A DNA stretch of 35,208 nt from Marivivens sp. GTDB lineage: Bacteria > Pseudomonadota > Alphaproteobacteria > Rhodobacterales > Rhodobacteraceae. A program made the translations under genes and the position numbers. Position 1 is the first letter of the stretch, and every line of letters begins with the position of its first letter. Location of the stretch: NCBI GenBank assembly GCA_017643845.1, contig JAEPMR010000027.1, positions 1 through 35,208 of the forward strand, written 5' to 3'. Under the pieces are notes generated by a model, which saw only the letters and a list, made by a program, of their open reading frames with translations, was not told the origin of the DNA and did not search any database. This document shows, one piece after another, positions 28,003-35,208 of the stretch.

Positions 28003-28272
28003 GTGATTATTCCTTTTATGTAGCGCTGCCCACGACATGCGGCAGCCTGGCTTCTCACGACGGTGTCGAACGCTGTGAGCCGATAAAGGAAAACAGAGGG
28101 TCGAATGGAGGTCAGTAGCTCTACGCGCCTAGCATCGCAGTTCCATTATCGCAAGGCTGGCGATCATGCGGACGGCAGATTTCGTCGCTTGCTGCGTCTC
28201 TGATGTATATTAGAGACAAAGTGGGGCTGTCGGCTTCATCAAGAGCCATGAACACCAACTCTTATGCCTACT

Positions 28273-29154
28273 TCATTCCCAAACATTATGTTCGGCGCAT
28301 TGAACATAGCGCGCAACGACGTCTGTCGTCTTCCAGCCACCCGCACGCATGATCGCGCTCATATCGAGCCCACGCATCATCAATTCCTGAGCGGCACCAA
28401 TGCGCAGTGAGTGTCCCGAGATTTCATCGACCTCGTCGGCGGCTTTCCCGGCATCGCGCGCGGCGGACTTGATGATCAGGCGAATTTGCGATGTGCTCAG
28501 CGGGCGATCCATACAGGTGTAGTTGGCAATCGGGCAAAAGAGCCAGGGGATCCTATTGTCCTTGGCTTCAAGCCATGTCTCGAGCAATTGCGCGGATCGG
28601 CGGCTTCCAAATGCTGTGCGCCCAAGACCTAGCTGATCATTCTTGCTGCGTCGGATCAGACCTTGAACTGTTCCGTCAGCCAGAAATGCAATATCCTCTT
28701 CCCGTAGGGCCGAGAGTTCCGAGCGCCGCGTGAGAAAGTCAAAGCCTAGAGAGAGGAGTGCGCGGTTGCGGATACCGTGCAGAGTTTCTTGTTGGCTTTC
28801 GAGCATTTCGACCAGCGTGTCATGTGAAATCCCCAGCACCTGTCTGGGGCGATTGGGTTTCGAGCGTTTGAATCGCCGGATTGCGATCTGCGCCTCTGCT
28901 GAGGCGCAGGGATCGGGATGGCCAAAGAGCGCATGGATCTTGCGGATGCTGTAGAGGCGCCGCTCCACTGTCGCGACGGCTCTTTCGGCTTCTGCTTCCA
29001 GATAACTGGTAATAGCCGAGGCGTTTGCAGGGAGGGCCGTTTCGCCATTTTCTGCACACCACTTAAGAAACTTGCCCAGATCGGTGCGATATGCACGTAA
29101 TGTCGCCGGCGCGTAGGCGCCATCGAGGTGTTCCAAGAGAGATTCAATGTCCAT
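28273..29154 (-). CDS. Tyrosine recombinase (phage-integrase family)
   Basis: This 293-residue site-specific recombinase has an N-terminal SAM-like core-binding domain (about 1-95) and a catalytic domain from about 110. The catalytic set is complete by spacing: R143 in LTRRSEL, K171 in RRSKNDQ, H248-S-L-R251, W274 in AGGWKTTD and the nucleophile Y283 in ARYVQ, nine residues after W274. It is divergent from a small XRE-type gene with a palindrome between them, a layout typical of mobile elements, but no transposase, excisionase or phage gene is seen around it. It may be the remnant of an island that brought the polysaccharide cluster, or a stand-alone recombinase. Confidence 0.93.
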   Translation of the reverse strand: MDIESLLEHLDGAYAPATLRAYRTDLGKFLKWCAENGETALPANASAITSYLEAEAERAVATVERRLYSIRKIHALFGHPDPCASAEAQIAIRRFKRSKPNRPRQVLGISHDTLVEMLESQQETLHGIRNRALLSLGFDFLTRRSELSALREEDIAFLADGTVQGLIRRSKNDQLGLGRTAFGSRRSAQLLETWLEAKDNRIPWLFCPIANYTCMDRPLSTSQIRLIIKSAARDAGKAADEVDEISGHSLRIGAAQELMMRGLDMSAIMRAGGWKTTDVVARYVQCAEHNVWE

Positions 29155-29177
29155 TTTACAATACCAAATTCAGCATA

Positions 29178-29194
29178 TGTCCGAAAATAGGACA
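29178..29194. promoter_or_regulatory. Palindromic operator between recombinase and XRE genes
   Basis: TGTCC (29178-29182) and GGACA (29190-29194) are perfect inverted arms around a seven-base A/T-rich spacer, in the 57-base gap between two divergent genes. It is 17 bases before the XRE start and 24 before the recombinase start, so one bound repressor could silence both. Binding by the small XRE protein is inferred. Confidence 0.6.
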
Positions 29195-29211
29195 AATTTG
29201 AGGCGGAGTCA

Positions 29212-29448
29212 ATGATTACTTCCGAACAAATTCGTATGGCGCGTGGTGCGCTGGATTGGACAATTGCTGATCTCGAGCGGGCTTGTGGGGTGAGTGAACG
29301 CACGATCCGGCGGATCGAAGCGCAAGCGGGTCTTCCCAATGCAACCCGAGCCAATATGCTGACCATCCAGCGAACGCTTGAAGATGCAGGCATTGAGTTC
29401 ATCGGCGCGGTAGACGACAGACCAGGCGTGCGATTGGGAAAAACGTGA
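29212..29448 (+). CDS. Small XRE-type helix-turn-helix regulator
   Basis: This 78-residue protein has a Cro/CI-type helix-turn-helix at about residues 5-60 (EQIRMARGALDWTIADLERACGVSERTIRRIEA). The C-terminal GIEFIGAVDDRPGVRLGK ending is common in short alphaproteobacterial regulators of this kind. It is divergent from the recombinase gene and likely acts as an autoregulator at the intervening palindrome. It ends about 50 bases from the converging sitD-like gene. Confidence 0.85.
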   Translation: MITSEQIRMARGALDWTIADLERACGVSERTIRRIEAQAGLPNATRANMLTIQRTLEDAGIEFIGAVDDRPGVRLGKT

Positions 29449-29497
29449 TCGAATCTTGTCACGTTGGGTGCAAGCTAAGGCGGAGCTAACCTAAAGG

Positions 29498-30358
29498 CTA
29501 GACTTTCCCTTCCGCCATGCGCCGCATGGACCGCAGCCTGTTGCGGATCTGACTGGTGGCAAATGCCACCAGAAAAACCGCTGTCAAGATCAGTACAATT
29601 GTCGGAGCAGGGGCGCTGTCGAGAAAAAAACTCGCATAGGTTCCGAGCAGCATCGAGCCCATACAGATGAGCACGGAGACCCAGAGCATGGTGCGGAATT
29701 GGCGTACGAGAAGAAACGCGATGGCCCCTGGCGCGATCAGAAGCGCGATGGCAAGGATTAGCCCAGCCGCGTTGAGGGTTGCGATGATGGTCAGCGAAAT
29801 CAAGGCTAAGAGACCGTAATGCAGGAACGTGACCCAAAGCCCTGAGGCGCGGGCTTGGGCGGGGTCAAAGCTGTGCAGAAGCCAGTCTTTCCATTTCAGG
29901 ATCAGCATCAGTGCGACGCCGCCAGAGATCAGCCCCGCCTGCCACAGATCAGTGGCGCTGACGCCCAGCATGTTTCCAAAGAGGATATGGTCGAGATGGG
30001 CGTTCGTCTCAACCGAGACGTAGAGCACGATCCCGAGGCCGAACATGCCCGAAAACACCACACCCATCACAGTGTCCTGTTTCACGCGGCTGTTGCCGGC
30101 GAGGTAGCCGGTTGCCACAGCGGTGAACATGCCCGCGGCAAAAGCCCCTAATATTAGCGGCAGACCGAGGATATAGGCCAGTACAATTCCAGGCAGCACC
30201 GCATGGCTGATCGCATCGCCCATTAGCGCCCAGCCTTTCAACACCAAAAAGCAGGAGAGAAGGGCGGTCGGGACTGAGACGATCATCGCGATGTAAAACG
30301 CGTTCTTCATGAAGGGGAATCGGAAGGGCAGCAGGGCGTTGGCGAGCTCAAACTCCAT
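29498..30358 (-). CDS. sitD: Manganese/iron ABC transporter permease (SitD-like)
   Basis: This 286-residue inner-membrane permease of the ABC-3 metal-transporter family has about eight hydrophobic segments. It shows the family block LMGDAISHAVLPGIVLAYILGLPLILGAF near the N-terminus and QTDLWQAG-like loop contacts in the middle. It starts with ATG sharing one base with the SitC-like stop (TGATG), so the two permeases are coupled. Its ending is convergent with the small XRE gene. Metal choice (Mn2+ versus Fe2+ or Zn2+) follows from the binding protein and is inferred. Confidence 0.93.
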   Translation of the reverse strand: MEFELANALLPFRFPFMKNAFYIAMIVSVPTALLSCFLVLKGWALMGDAISHAVLPGIVLAYILGLPLILGAFAAGMFTAVATGYLAGNSRVKQDTVMGVVFSGMFGLGIVLYVSVETNAHLDHILFGNMLGVSATDLWQAGLISGGVALMLILKWKDWLLHSFDPAQARASGLWVTFLHYGLLALISLTIIATLNAAGLILAIALLIAPGAIAFLLVRQFRTMLWVSVLICMGSMLLGTYASFFLDSAPAPTIVLILTAVFLVAFATSQIRNRLRSMRRMAEGKV

Positions 30359-31227
30359 CAGGATGTTCTCCCGTTTCGTGCCTCAAGTGCCGCGGCCCCT
30401 TTGCGACGCGTGGCCAGAATCCCGTGCTTTGGCGCAAAGATGAAGGCTGCAAGAAAGATCAGCGTTTGCAGGACAACGATGATCCCGCCTGTCGCCCCGT
30501 CGAGGAAGTAACTGGCATAGGCGCCTAGGAAGCTCGTTGTAACGCCAATACTGATCGAGGTCAGGATCAGTCGTGAAAACCTGTCGCAGAGAAGATAAGC
30601 GGTCGCCCCCGGCGTGACGACCATTGCGATCACCAGAAACGCGCCGACGGTTTGCATTGCAGCCACGACCGCAGCTGACAGAAGTACGAAGAACACTGCT
30701 TTTAAAAGGCGCGGGCGCAGCCCGATGCTGCGCGCGTGGTTCTCGTCAAAAAAGGTCACCATCAGGTCTTTCCACTTTGCGGTCAGCACCGCCAGCGAGA
30801 CAAAGCCGATGATGGCGAGTTGTAGTGTGTCACTGGGGGTTATGGCGAGGATATTTCCCATCGTGATCGTCATCACATCGACCGACACGGGGCTCACCGA
30901 GACCATGAATAGCCCCAGCCCGAAAAACGAGCTGAAAATCAGCCCGATAATAACATCGACCTTCAGTCCTGACCGTTCGGAGAGAAACAGCATCGCTGCC
31001 GCCGCCAACCCGCCCGATACGAATGCACCTAGGGCGAAAGGGATCCCGAGCATATACGCACCTGCAACGCCCGGCACTACGGCGTGTGAGAGCGCGTCAC
31101 CAATCAGCGACCAGCCTTTGAGCATCAGGTAGGTCGAGAGAAACGCACAGACGCCCCCAACCAGCGCAGAGACCCACATCGCGTTCGTCATGTAGCCATA
31201 GCTGAAGGGCTCCAGCAGCACGCTCAT
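30358..31227 (-). CDS. sitC: Manganese/iron ABC transporter permease (SitC-like)
   Basis: This 289-residue ABC-3 family permease is paralogous to the SitD-like protein. The N-terminal block [32 protein letters not shown] is shared with it, and eight or so membrane helices follow. The ATG at 31227 is chosen because it overlaps the ATPase stop as ATGA; an upstream in-frame codon at 31236 lies inside that gene. The C-terminal tail after the last helix is basic ([12 protein letters not shown]). It forms the heterodimeric channel with the SitD-like subunit. Confidence 0.93.
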   Translation of the reverse strand: MSVLLEPFSYGYMTNAMWVSALVGGVCAFLSTYLMLKGWSLIGDALSHAVVPGVAGAYMLGIPFALGAFVSGGLAAAAMLFLSERSGLKVDVIIGLIFSSFFGLGLFMVSVSPVSVDVMTITMGNILAITPSDTLQLAIIGFVSLAVLTAKWKDLMVTFFDENHARSIGLRPRLLKAVFFVLLSAAVVAAMQTVGAFLVIAMVVTPGATAYLLCDRFSRLILTSISIGVTTSFLGAYASYFLDGATGGIIVVLQTLIFLAAFIFAPKHGILATRRKGAAALEARNGRTS

Positions 31228-32105
31228 TCCGCGCACTCCGCGCGCTGGGTCTTGTCGCCATATTGCACGAAGGGGCGCTCGTCATCGGTGAGGATCGTCA
31301 CGCGCCGCGCGTCGGAGTCGTCATGCAGCGCATCGCCGCCCAAGGTGAAGTGCCGCAAGACTCCGCCGAAGGCCTTCTCCAGATTGGCGCGGGTGAATGT
31401 CGTCTCCGTCGGACCATGCGCCAGCACCGTGCCCTTAATCAGAATGGTCCGGTCGCAGAACTCAGGCACCGAGCCGAGATTGTGTGTTGAGACCAGCATC
31501 ACGCGGCCCTCATCGCGCAGCTCGCGCAGGAGCGCGACGATCTGTTCCTCGGTTTTCACATCAACACCAGTGAACGGCTCGTCGAGTAGGATTACCTGAC
31601 CTTCTTGCGCGAGGCTGCGAGCCAGAAACACGCGTTTGCGCTGCCCGCCGGAAAGCTCCCCGATCTGCCGGTGTCGGTACTCGGTCATGTTCACCCGGGC
31701 GAGAGCCGCCTCCACAGCCTCATGATCGGCGGAGCGTGGGCGGCGCAAAAAGCCCATATGCCCATAGCGCCCCATCATCACGACATCTTCGACGAGGACG
31801 GGGAAAGCCCAATCGACCTCTTCGGCCTGCGGCACATAGGCCACGAGGTTTTTGCGGAGCGCTTCTCTGACCGGCATTCCGAGGATCTCGATCTCGCCCT
31901 TGGATGTGCCGACAAATCCCATGATCGCCTTGAACAAGGTGGATTTGCCCGCCCCATTGACGCCGACCAGCGCCGTCACAGTCCCGTGCGGGATCTCGAA
32001 CGAGGCGTTCCAGAGGGCAGTATGCCCATTACGATAGGTCACCGTCGCATCCCGCACGGCGATGCCATGCAGGGCAGGGGGCGTGGCAGATGACGGCTTC
32101 GTCAT
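31224..32105 (-). CDS. sitB: Manganese/iron ABC transporter ATP-binding protein (SitB-like)
   Basis: This 293-residue ATPase drives metal import. It has Walker [10 protein letters not shown] (residues 48-56), signature LSGGQRKRV starting at 151, Walker B VILLDEP ending near 177 and the switch His in LVSTHNLGS. The order binding protein, ATPase, permease, permease on one strand and the aromatic [14 protein letters not shown]-loop region fit the MntB/SitB family. The stop overlaps the SitC-like start by four bases; 55 bases separate it from the binding-protein gene. Confidence 0.94.
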   Translation of the reverse strand: MTKPSSATPPALHGIAVRDATVTYRNGHTALWNASFEIPHGTVTALVGVNGAGKSTLFKAIMGFVGTSKGEIEILGMPVREALRKNLVAYVPQAEEVDWAFPVLVEDVVMMGRYGHMGFLRRPRSADHEAVEAALARVNMTEYRHRQIGELSGGQRKRVFLARSLAQEGQVILLDEPFTGVDVKTEEQIVALLRELRDEGRVMLVSTHNLGSVPEFCDRTILIKGTVLAHGPTETTFTRANLEKAFGGVLRHFTLGGDALHDDSDARRVTILTDDERPFVQYGDKTQRAECAE

Positions 32106-32160
32106 GTCAGCGATCTTTCTTTTGGCTTCTGCGGGCTAACTAGCGCGTGGCAAAACTTCG

Positions 32161-33069
32161 TCACTCCAGCGCCTGTGTCAGCCCCTCGGCTACTGTTGTT
32201 GATGTTACCCGCAAAAGGTCAAGGTAGGTCGGCACCGGCCCATCTTCGGTGCTGAGGCTGTCCACATAAAGCACGCCACCGTATGCAGCGCCGGTTTCCC
32301 GCGCGACCTGCTCAGCCGGTGCGGTGTTGACTGTACTTTCGCAGAAAACGACCGGAATGTCGCGCTCGGTAACCCCGTCGATCACCGCGCGGACCTGCTG
32401 TGGTGTGCCTACCTGATCCGCGTTCATCGGCCAAAGGTACAGTTCCTTCAGTCCGAAGTCCCGTGCGAGATAAGAGAACGCCCCCTCGCAGGTTACCAGC
32501 CAACGGCGCTCTTCAGGGATGTCGGATATTGCTGCACGCAGAGGCTCAATTGTTGCTCTCAGCTCTTCCTTATAGGTGCGTGCGTTTTCGGTGTAGGTCG
32601 TCGCGTTGTCTGGGTCATGGTTGGCAAAAGCGTCTGCAATATTATCAATGTAGATCAGCGCATTATCGAGCCCCATCCAGGCATGGGGATTGGGTTTGCC
32701 CTCATATGACCCTTCGGCAATCGAAATCGGATCAATACCATCTGTCAGCGTCACCGAAGGTATGTCGCCCAAATTGGAAAGGAATTGCTCGAACCACAGC
32801 TCGAGGTTCATCCCGTTCCACAGGATCAGGTCCGCATCAAAGCCGCGCACGATGTCCTGCGGCGTCGGCTCATAGCCGTGGATTTCTGCCCCGGGCTTGG
32901 TGATTGAGACCACTTCGGCCGCATCGCCGGCCACATTCGCTGCCATATCTGCCAGAACCGTGAAGGTGGTCACCACTTTCATCTTTTCATCGGCGAGCGC
33001 AGCGCTGCCGCTGAGGGCTGTTGTTCCTGCGAGTAGTAGGCCTAGAAATCGCGTCTTGCTGATATGCAT
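32161..33069 (-). CDS. sitA: Manganese/iron-binding periplasmic protein (SitA-like, cluster A-I)
   Basis: This 302-residue solute-binding protein begins at the ATG 33067-33069 (CGGAGAAC ribosome site). A signal peptide (about residues 1-26, ending SAALA) precedes the mature chain. All four metal ligands of the family are visible: H64 in AEIHGYEPTP, H129 in NPHAWM, E195 in TCEGAFSYL and D270 in YVDSLST. The His-His-Glu-Asp set, with no His-rich loop, favours Mn2+ or Fe2+ over Zn2+. A longer frame to 33171 would read through the promoter boxes and is rejected. It is the first gene of sitABCD. Confidence 0.94.
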   Translation of the reverse strand: MHISKTRFLGLLLAGTTALSGSAALADEKMKVVTTFTVLADMAANVAGDAAEVVSITKPGAEIHGYEPTPQDIVRGFDADLILWNGMNLELWFEQFLSNLGDIPSVTLTDGIDPISIAEGSYEGKPNPHAWMGLDNALIYIDNIADAFANHDPDNATTYTENARTYKEELRATIEPLRAAISDIPEERRWLVTCEGAFSYLARDFGLKELYLWPMNADQVGTPQQVRAVIDGVTERDIPVVFCESTVNTAPAEQVARETGAAYGGVLYVDSLSTEDGPVPTYLDLLRVTSTTVAEGLTQALE

Positions 33070-33120
33070 GTTTGTTCTCCGAGCGGGGATGTTTTGCACA
33101 ATTCGATGCTGCTGATTGAC

Positions 33121-33170
33121 TCGATACTGCAAATCATTCTCAGTGTAAACGCTTTTGCAAGTCATTCTCA
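33121..33170 (-). promoter_or_regulatory. sitABCD promoter with two Fur/Mur-like boxes
   Basis: On the minus strand TTTACA (33149-33144) and TATCGA (33126-33121) with a 17-base spacer form a good promoter. The motif TGAGAATGAYTTGCA occurs twice, at 33128-33142 within the spacer and at 33156-33170 upstream of the -35 element, differing at one base and set 28 bases apart. The GAGAATGA core is typical of Fur-family sites, so Mn- or Fe-dependent repression by Mur or Fur is expected from family knowledge. Confidence 0.65.
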
Positions 33171-33257
33171 ATTTATCTCTCTTGCGCGACGGCTGTTTAA
33201 AGCATTTAGGGACGCATTCTTATCTCTTCCAGTCGCCGGGCGATCTATTGTGGAACG

Positions 33258-34538
33258 TTAATCATCGCGACTCAAGTTGCCCTCCTCCGTTGCCGGATAG
33301 TTCAGCGCTGCCCAGGCCATCGCCCAAAAGAGACCGAACAACGCCGCCAAATAGAACCCGCTCAAAACACCATCCACCATGCTTTGGATGGTCATTGTGC
33401 AGATGACGAACCCTCCGGCGAGGGCCATCGGATCCGAGGTGTTCTCTCGCAGCTTCCGAAGAAGCAGAAACACGCTACCGAATACCAAAGCGATCATTGG
33501 AAGTCCGCCGACAACGCCGAAATTGTGAAGCATCTCGAGGAAGAAATTATGCGGGGTTTCAATCTTTATTGGGCTCACAAAGCCAAATTGGCCAAAGCCA
33601 TACCCGAACCACGGCGCTTCCCCCATTTGCTTGAGCGTTATCCTCCAAATTTCAAGGCGGCCCGTTGTCAGATGATTGAGGCCGGTATCGGCGTCCAATT
33701 CACTCAGGCGACTAAATATCGAACCGTTCCAGCCGAGGAAGGTAAGTTGACTGCTAATGGCGGCGCCCGCAACGATGGGTATTAACGATCCTTTCAGCAG
33801 GGCGCGCCGAACGTCGGGTAAGATCCATGCGATGCCAGAAACTGCAACACAAAATGCGACAATAGGGCCGCGAGAGCCGGCCCAAAATAGGATCGCCCAT
33901 CCGAAGGAAAGAGCCGAAAGGACTAGCAGCCCAGCAAACACCACAGATTTCTGTGTCTCGCGTGCTCGTGACCATACCCAGACGCCAGTCCCCGACGCGA
34001 TTGCGATAATGACGACGTGGGTGAAGCGTCTGATATGGAAAAATGGTGCAATTGACTCGTCCCACCAAGTCTCATGCGTCTCAAAATACCCCTGCAGAAA
34101 TGGAAACACCGCCACGACAAACAGGATCATGCCGAGTCCAAGCGCGATGATGATCCTTCGCCACTCGCGCCTGTGCAGGGTCGGCAGCCAGTAGGCAGCG
34201 GCAAAGCCCGCGCCGGCACAGGGAAGATACATCACCATCTTTAGATAGGAAAACAATGGGACGGGGGCTGACAGGACGGGCGCGATCAGGGCGGCGACTG
34301 CTGTTAGCCCCAATGCGCTCCACTGCCAACTCGCAAGCTGGATTTCGATAGAGATTGAACGATCCCGTGTTTGCGCCCCCAGAAACAGAAGTATGGCTGT
34401 GATCCAGGCAGAGGCGTATCCAAACCAGTAGACGTTCACGTTGTCCACCCAAAGATCGAAGCCGATGTAGGCCAGCCCCCAGGTCGTCGGCCATAGTAAA
34501 AGGTGCAATTGTAAAAGGCGCAGAATGATCAGGTTCAA
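33258..34538 (-). CDS. O-antigen ligase family membrane protein (Wzy_C/WaaL type)
   Basis: This 426-residue integral membrane protein has about eleven hydrophobic segments. It contains the Wzy_C-domain blocks SRGPIVAFCVAVSG, TTGRLEIWRITLKQMGEAPWFGYGFGQFG, and PHNFFLEMLHNFGVVGGLPMI, whose PHN-x-F-LE-x-x-x-N pattern marks the large periplasmic loop of O-antigen ligases. It may attach polymer from the cluster to lipid A core, or be an unrelated polymerase. The start appears to be a TTG at 34538 with AGAGGA upstream. It is separated from the polysaccharide cluster by the recombinase and sit genes and is not in an obvious operon. Confidence 0.82.
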   Translation of the reverse strand: MNLIILRLLQLHLLLWPTTWGLAYIGFDLWVDNVNVYWFGYASAWITAILLFLGAQTRDRSISIEIQLASWQWSALGLTAVAALIAPVLSAPVPLFSYLKMVMYLPCAGAGFAAAYWLPTLHRREWRRIIIALGLGMILFVVAVFPFLQGYFETHETWWDESIAPFFHIRRFTHVVIIAIASGTGVWVWSRARETQKSVVFAGLLVLSALSFGWAILFWAGSRGPIVAFCVAVSGIAWILPDVRRALLKGSLIPIVAGAAISSQLTFLGWNGSIFSRLSELDADTGLNHLTTGRLEIWRITLKQMGEAPWFGYGFGQFGFVSPIKIETPHNFFLEMLHNFGVVGGLPMIALVFGSVFLLLRKLRENTSDPMALAGGFVICTMTIQSMVDGVLSGFYLAALFGLFWAMAWAALNYPATEEGNLSRDD

Positions 34539-34715
34539 CTTGAGGTCCTCTTGGCCGTATGGAGGTCAATAACGTTGGGTACGCAAAGTCTAAGATGCAG
34601 TGCTAATTAGAAACTGGAATGCTTCGCGTCATCTTGGTCGCAAACCACCCTTGGTTGCAACTTCGAAGGCGGAGTGTCTTTTCTTGAAATCCCCGATCCC
34701 TCACGTGCACCCCCG

Positions 34716-35208
34716 CTAAACTGACTCCGGCAGCCAAATCTGTGGGGCGAAGGGCGCGACCCTTACTGTCTGAAGTTTTCCCTGCATGAGCTGGTGCACC
34801 ATATTATTAACCAATGCCGCGCAAAGCTCCTCCAACGGTGTTGCAATCACCATGGTGAGATAACGATCCGCAAGCGACTGACGGCTCTCGGGTGTCAGCT
34901 CGTTCACGATCAGCGCAATTCGGTCCGGCGGGCGCAGCTTCCGTACCGCTGCGATTGCGCCTTCCATGCCGCCACCGGCCACATATAGCCCGGCCAGATC
35001 TGGCACGCGGTTCAGCAGATCAAGAGTTGCCTCATAGGTGAGCTGGCGGGTCTCCAGATTGACGCTTGTATCGAGCGGCACAATCTCCGGCGCAAACTCG
35101 CGCAAGTAGGATCGAAACCCGGCCTCTCGTAGTGCGTGCCCATGCCACCGCGTCCCGCCAACAAACAGCGCCACTTTGCAAGGCCGTTGCAGCCGCGTGG
35201 CCATCATC
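34716..35208 (-). CDS. LacI-family regulator, C-terminal part only (5' end beyond window)
   Basis: The frame stays open to the last base, so the start is outside the window; the first in-frame ATG inside is not the true start. The 164 visible codons fit the second half of a LacI-type effector-binding domain. CKVALFVGGTRWHGHALREAGFRSYLRE matches the block after the hinge that often reads VALFVG-x-x-x-x-x-GH-x-x-R-x-x-GF, and GLYVAGGGMEGAIAAV and ALIVNELTPESRQSLAD match the later effector-binding region. No DNA-binding domain is visible. The target locus is presumably to the right. Confidence 0.8.
   Translation of the reverse strand, partial: MMATRLQRPCKVALFVGGTRWHGHALREAGFRSYLREFAPEIVPLDTSVNLETRQLTYEATLDLLNRVPDLAGLYVAGGGMEGAIAAVRKLRPPDRIALIVNELTPESRQSLADRYLTMVIATPLEELCAALVNNMVHQLMQGKLQTVRVAPFAPQIWLPESV

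Noticed and set aside
28746-29462. 238-codon minus-strand frame overlapping recombinase and XRE genes
   Set aside because: It is an alternate frame of the recombinase and antisense to the XRE gene; both of those have clear family motifs.
32161-33171. Longer 336-residue form of the SitA-like protein
   Set aside because: Its extra 34 codons overlap the promoter and Fur-like boxes and precede the true signal peptide; the ATG at 33069 has a good ribosome site.

Overview
The window reads as a chromosome segment of an alphaproteobacterium, most likely a marine Rhodobacteraceae (Roseobacter-type) strain. The assignment rests on family content: a GtsA-type sugar ABC system with a LacI regulator, a MarR-type EPS-associated regulator, autoinducer-domain LuxR proteins without a LuxI, and a SitABCD metal importer behind a Fur/Mur-like promoter. 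The flanks look GC-rich and the central polysaccharide cluster visibly more AT-rich. No rRNA, tRNA, CRISPR array or insertion sequence was seen.

Region 1 (1-7455) is a sugar uptake and catabolism locus. A solute-binding protein, two permeases and an ATPase (running off the left edge) lie on the minus strand. A LacI regulator, a TIM-barrel sugar isomerase/epimerase and a Gfo/Idh/MocA dehydrogenase lie divergently on the plus strand. Region 2 (7452-10635, minus strand) holds an RfaH-like NusG paralogue followed by three tandem LuxR-type proteins. The LuxR gene next to the antiterminator is broken by a one-base deletion and has also lost the ligand-binding Asp.

Region 3 (11020-27698, plus strand) is a Wzx/Wzy-type surface polysaccharide cluster. 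It starts with a MarR EPS regulator and a 552-bp non-coding leader carrying an ops/JUMPstart-like motif. Next comes a full wbpA-B-D-E-I set for UDP-ManNAc(3NAc)A and a HisH/HisF/WbpG-like trio that would convert the 3-acetamido group to an acetamidino group. It also has three glycosyltransferases, two hexapeptide acyltransferases, a flippase, a polymerase and a UDP-glucose dehydrogenase strikingly like the E. coli enzyme. Nearly all genes from wbpI to the polymerase overlap by 4-11 bases, which indicates one translationally coupled operon. No initiating phosphoglycosyl transferase and no Wza/Wzb/Wzc/Wzz are present, so those steps must be encoded elsewhere.

Region 4 (27757-29448) holds a terminator, a cold-shock protein, and a tyrosine recombinase divergent from a small XRE-type regulator with a clear palindromic operator between them. 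Region 5 (29498-33170) is a sitABCD manganese/iron importer with two GAGAATGA-containing boxes at its promoter. Region 6 (33258-35208) is an O-antigen-ligase-family membrane protein and the C-terminal part of a LacI-type regulator cut by the window edge.

A plausible reading is that the RfaH-like factor and MarR regulator control the polysaccharide operon, with the LuxR array adding signal input. That link is inferred from gene neighbourhood and the motif in the leader, not demonstrated.
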